From an uncultured Clostridia bacterium (lineage in GTDB: Bacteria; Bacillota; Clostridia; Christensenellales; Borkfalkiaceae): a stretch of DNA of 6,771 nucleotides. Location of the stretch: NCBI GenBank assembly GCA_947174955.1, contig CAMWKX010000070.1, forward strand, positions 1 to 6,771, given 5' to 3'. Below are positions 5,784 through 6,771 of this stretch, one piece after another; the stretch's first letter is position 1, and every line of letters starts with the position of its first letter. A model generated the notes under the pieces. It did no database searches. It had not been told where the DNA came from and saw only the letters and a program-made list of their open reading frames with translations. The position numbers and the translations under genes are program-made.

Positions 5784-6771
5784 ATGGCTAAGAAACAAAC
5801 CAGCCCCGAGCTTACCGAAGAGTTTATCAAAACTCTCGCAATGACAAAGATGCTCGAAGTCGAGGTAGACGAAGAGCTTAAAAAATCGTTTATAGCCTAC
5901 GCAATGGCGGTAAACGTATCGCGTGCCATTCCCGATATCAGGGACGGCTTAAAGCCCGTACACCGCAGAATTTTATATTCTATGCACGACCTCGGTCTGT
6001 ACAACGACAAGGCGTTCAGAAAGTGCGCGCGTATCGTCGGTGACTGCTTAGGTAAATATCACCCCCACGGCGACAGCTCGGTATACGACGCGCTCGTAAG
6101 ACTTGCGCAGGACTTCACCATAAATATGCCGCTCGTCGAAGGACACGGCAACTTCGGTTCGGTCGACGGCGACCCCGCGGCGGCAATGAGGTACACCGAG
6201 GCAAGGCTTTCCAAAATCTCCTCGGAAATGCTTCGCGACCTCGATAAGGAAACGGTAGACTTCTATCCGACGTTCGACGACACGGGTATGCAGCCTACGG
6301 TTCTGCCCTCGCGTTTCCCCAATATGCTTGTAAACGGCTCTGACGGCATTGCGGTGGGTATGGCGACCAACATACCGCCCCACAACCTCGGCGAGGTTAT
6401 AGACGGCGTCTGTGCAATGATAGACAATCCCGAAATCGACGTCGACGAGCTTATGGATTACATTCCCGCCCCCGATTTCCCGACGGGCGCGCTGATAATG
6501 GGGCGCGGCGGCATACGCAAGGCGTACAAGACGGGCCGCGGCAACATAGTTATCCGTTCGCGCTGCGAGATTGAGGATTACCAGAGCGGCAACCAGACCA
6601 GGCAGAGAATAATCGTCACCGAAATACCCTATCAGGTCAACAAGGCAAAGCTTATCGAAACGATGGCGAACCTTGTAAAGGACAAGAGGATTGAGGGCAT
6701 TTCCGATATCCGCGAAGAGTCCGACCGCGACGGTATGCGTATCGTTATCGAAATCAAAAAGGACGCGAACG
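5784..6771 (+). CDS. gyrA: DNA gyrase subunit A, N-terminal part (3' truncated by window edge)
   Basis: The DNA breakage-reunion subunit of gyrase; 329 complete codons are present and the frame is open at the right edge. The start is ATG at 5784, with AAGGGAG just upstream and overlapping the gyrB stop, a 12-bp gap that favours translational coupling. Visible are the DGLKPVHRRILY motif (residues 54-65), the winged-helix region with HPHGDSSVYD (93-102), and AAAMRYTEARL with Arg136 and catalytic Tyr137. Ser98 and Asp102 align with E. coli Ser83 and Asp87, the main quinolone-resistance positions, and are wild type. The 39-residue distance from Ser98 to Tyr137 matches E. coli. GNFGSVDGDPAAAMRY and the neighbouring gyrB favour GyrA over ParC; the decisive GyrA box of the C-terminal pinwheel lies outside the window. 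The N-terminus is about 15 residues longer than in E. coli, and AMAVNVSRAIPD replaces the usual AMSVIVGRALPD. Confidence 0.95.
   Translation, partial: MAKKQTSPELTEEFIKTLAMTKMLEVEVDEELKKSFIAYAMAVNVSRAIPDIRDGLKPVHRRILYSMHDLGLYNDKAFRKCARIVGDCLGKYHPHGDSSVYDALVRLAQDFTINMPLVEGHGNFGSVDGDPAAAMRYTEARLSKISSEMLRDLDKETVDFYPTFDDTGMQPTVLPSRFPNMLVNGSDGIAVGMATNIPPHNLGEVIDGVCAMIDNPEIDVDELMDYIPAPDFPTGALIMGRGGIRKAYKTGRGNIVIRSRCEIEDYQSGNQTRQRIIVTEIPYQVNKAKLIETMANLVKDKRIEGISDIREESDRDGMRIVIEIKKDAN

Noticed and set aside
5784..6771. ParC rather than GyrA (and ParE rather than GyrB)
   Set aside because: The GNFGSVDGD stretch and the DADVDGSHI motif in the partner subunit are gyrase-type. The C-terminal GyrA box is outside the window, so a small doubt remains.

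Overview
The window reads as ordinary chromosome from a Gram-positive, Clostridia-like member of the Bacillota. The evidence is indirect: the ABC-F protein is of the YkpA/YbiT type, the exporter has the LSQGQ signature often seen in clostridial heterodimeric exporters, and the ribosome binding sites are strong and purine-rich. Composition looks close to balanced, with AT-rich gaps between genes. I cannot name a genus. No mobile elements, tRNA/rRNA genes or CRISPR arrays are visible.

Left block (1-3498, + strand): three tightly spaced genes that look like one operon. They are the 3' end of an ABC exporter half-transporter, a YbiT/YkpA-type ABC-F ATPase, and a polytopic membrane protein carrying an HExxH motif and a distal NxxP...DG motif, as in M50 (site-2-protease-like) metallopeptidases. 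A GC-rich hairpin at 3507-3537 closes the block and probably terminates transcription from both sides.

Middle (3499-3842): a 51-codon gene on the minus strand (3543-3698) encodes a Cys-rich, probably zinc-binding miniprotein. It converges on the metallopeptidase gene across the shared terminator and diverges from gyrB. The AT-rich gap between it and gyrB carries a near-consensus promoter with an extended -10 and a 10-bp palindrome touching the -35 box.

Right block (3843-6771, + strand): gyrB followed after 12 bp by gyrA, which runs off the right edge. Together they encode the two subunits of DNA gyrase. No recF or dnaN lies directly upstream of gyrB, so this is not the dnaA-dnaN-recF-gyrB-gyrA arrangement found near many bacterial origins.

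The items most worth a second look are the Cys-rich miniprotein, the ABC-F protein in which both halves of one composite ATP site are degenerate, and the M50-like protein with its highly charged tail. No clear new multi-gene system is evident.
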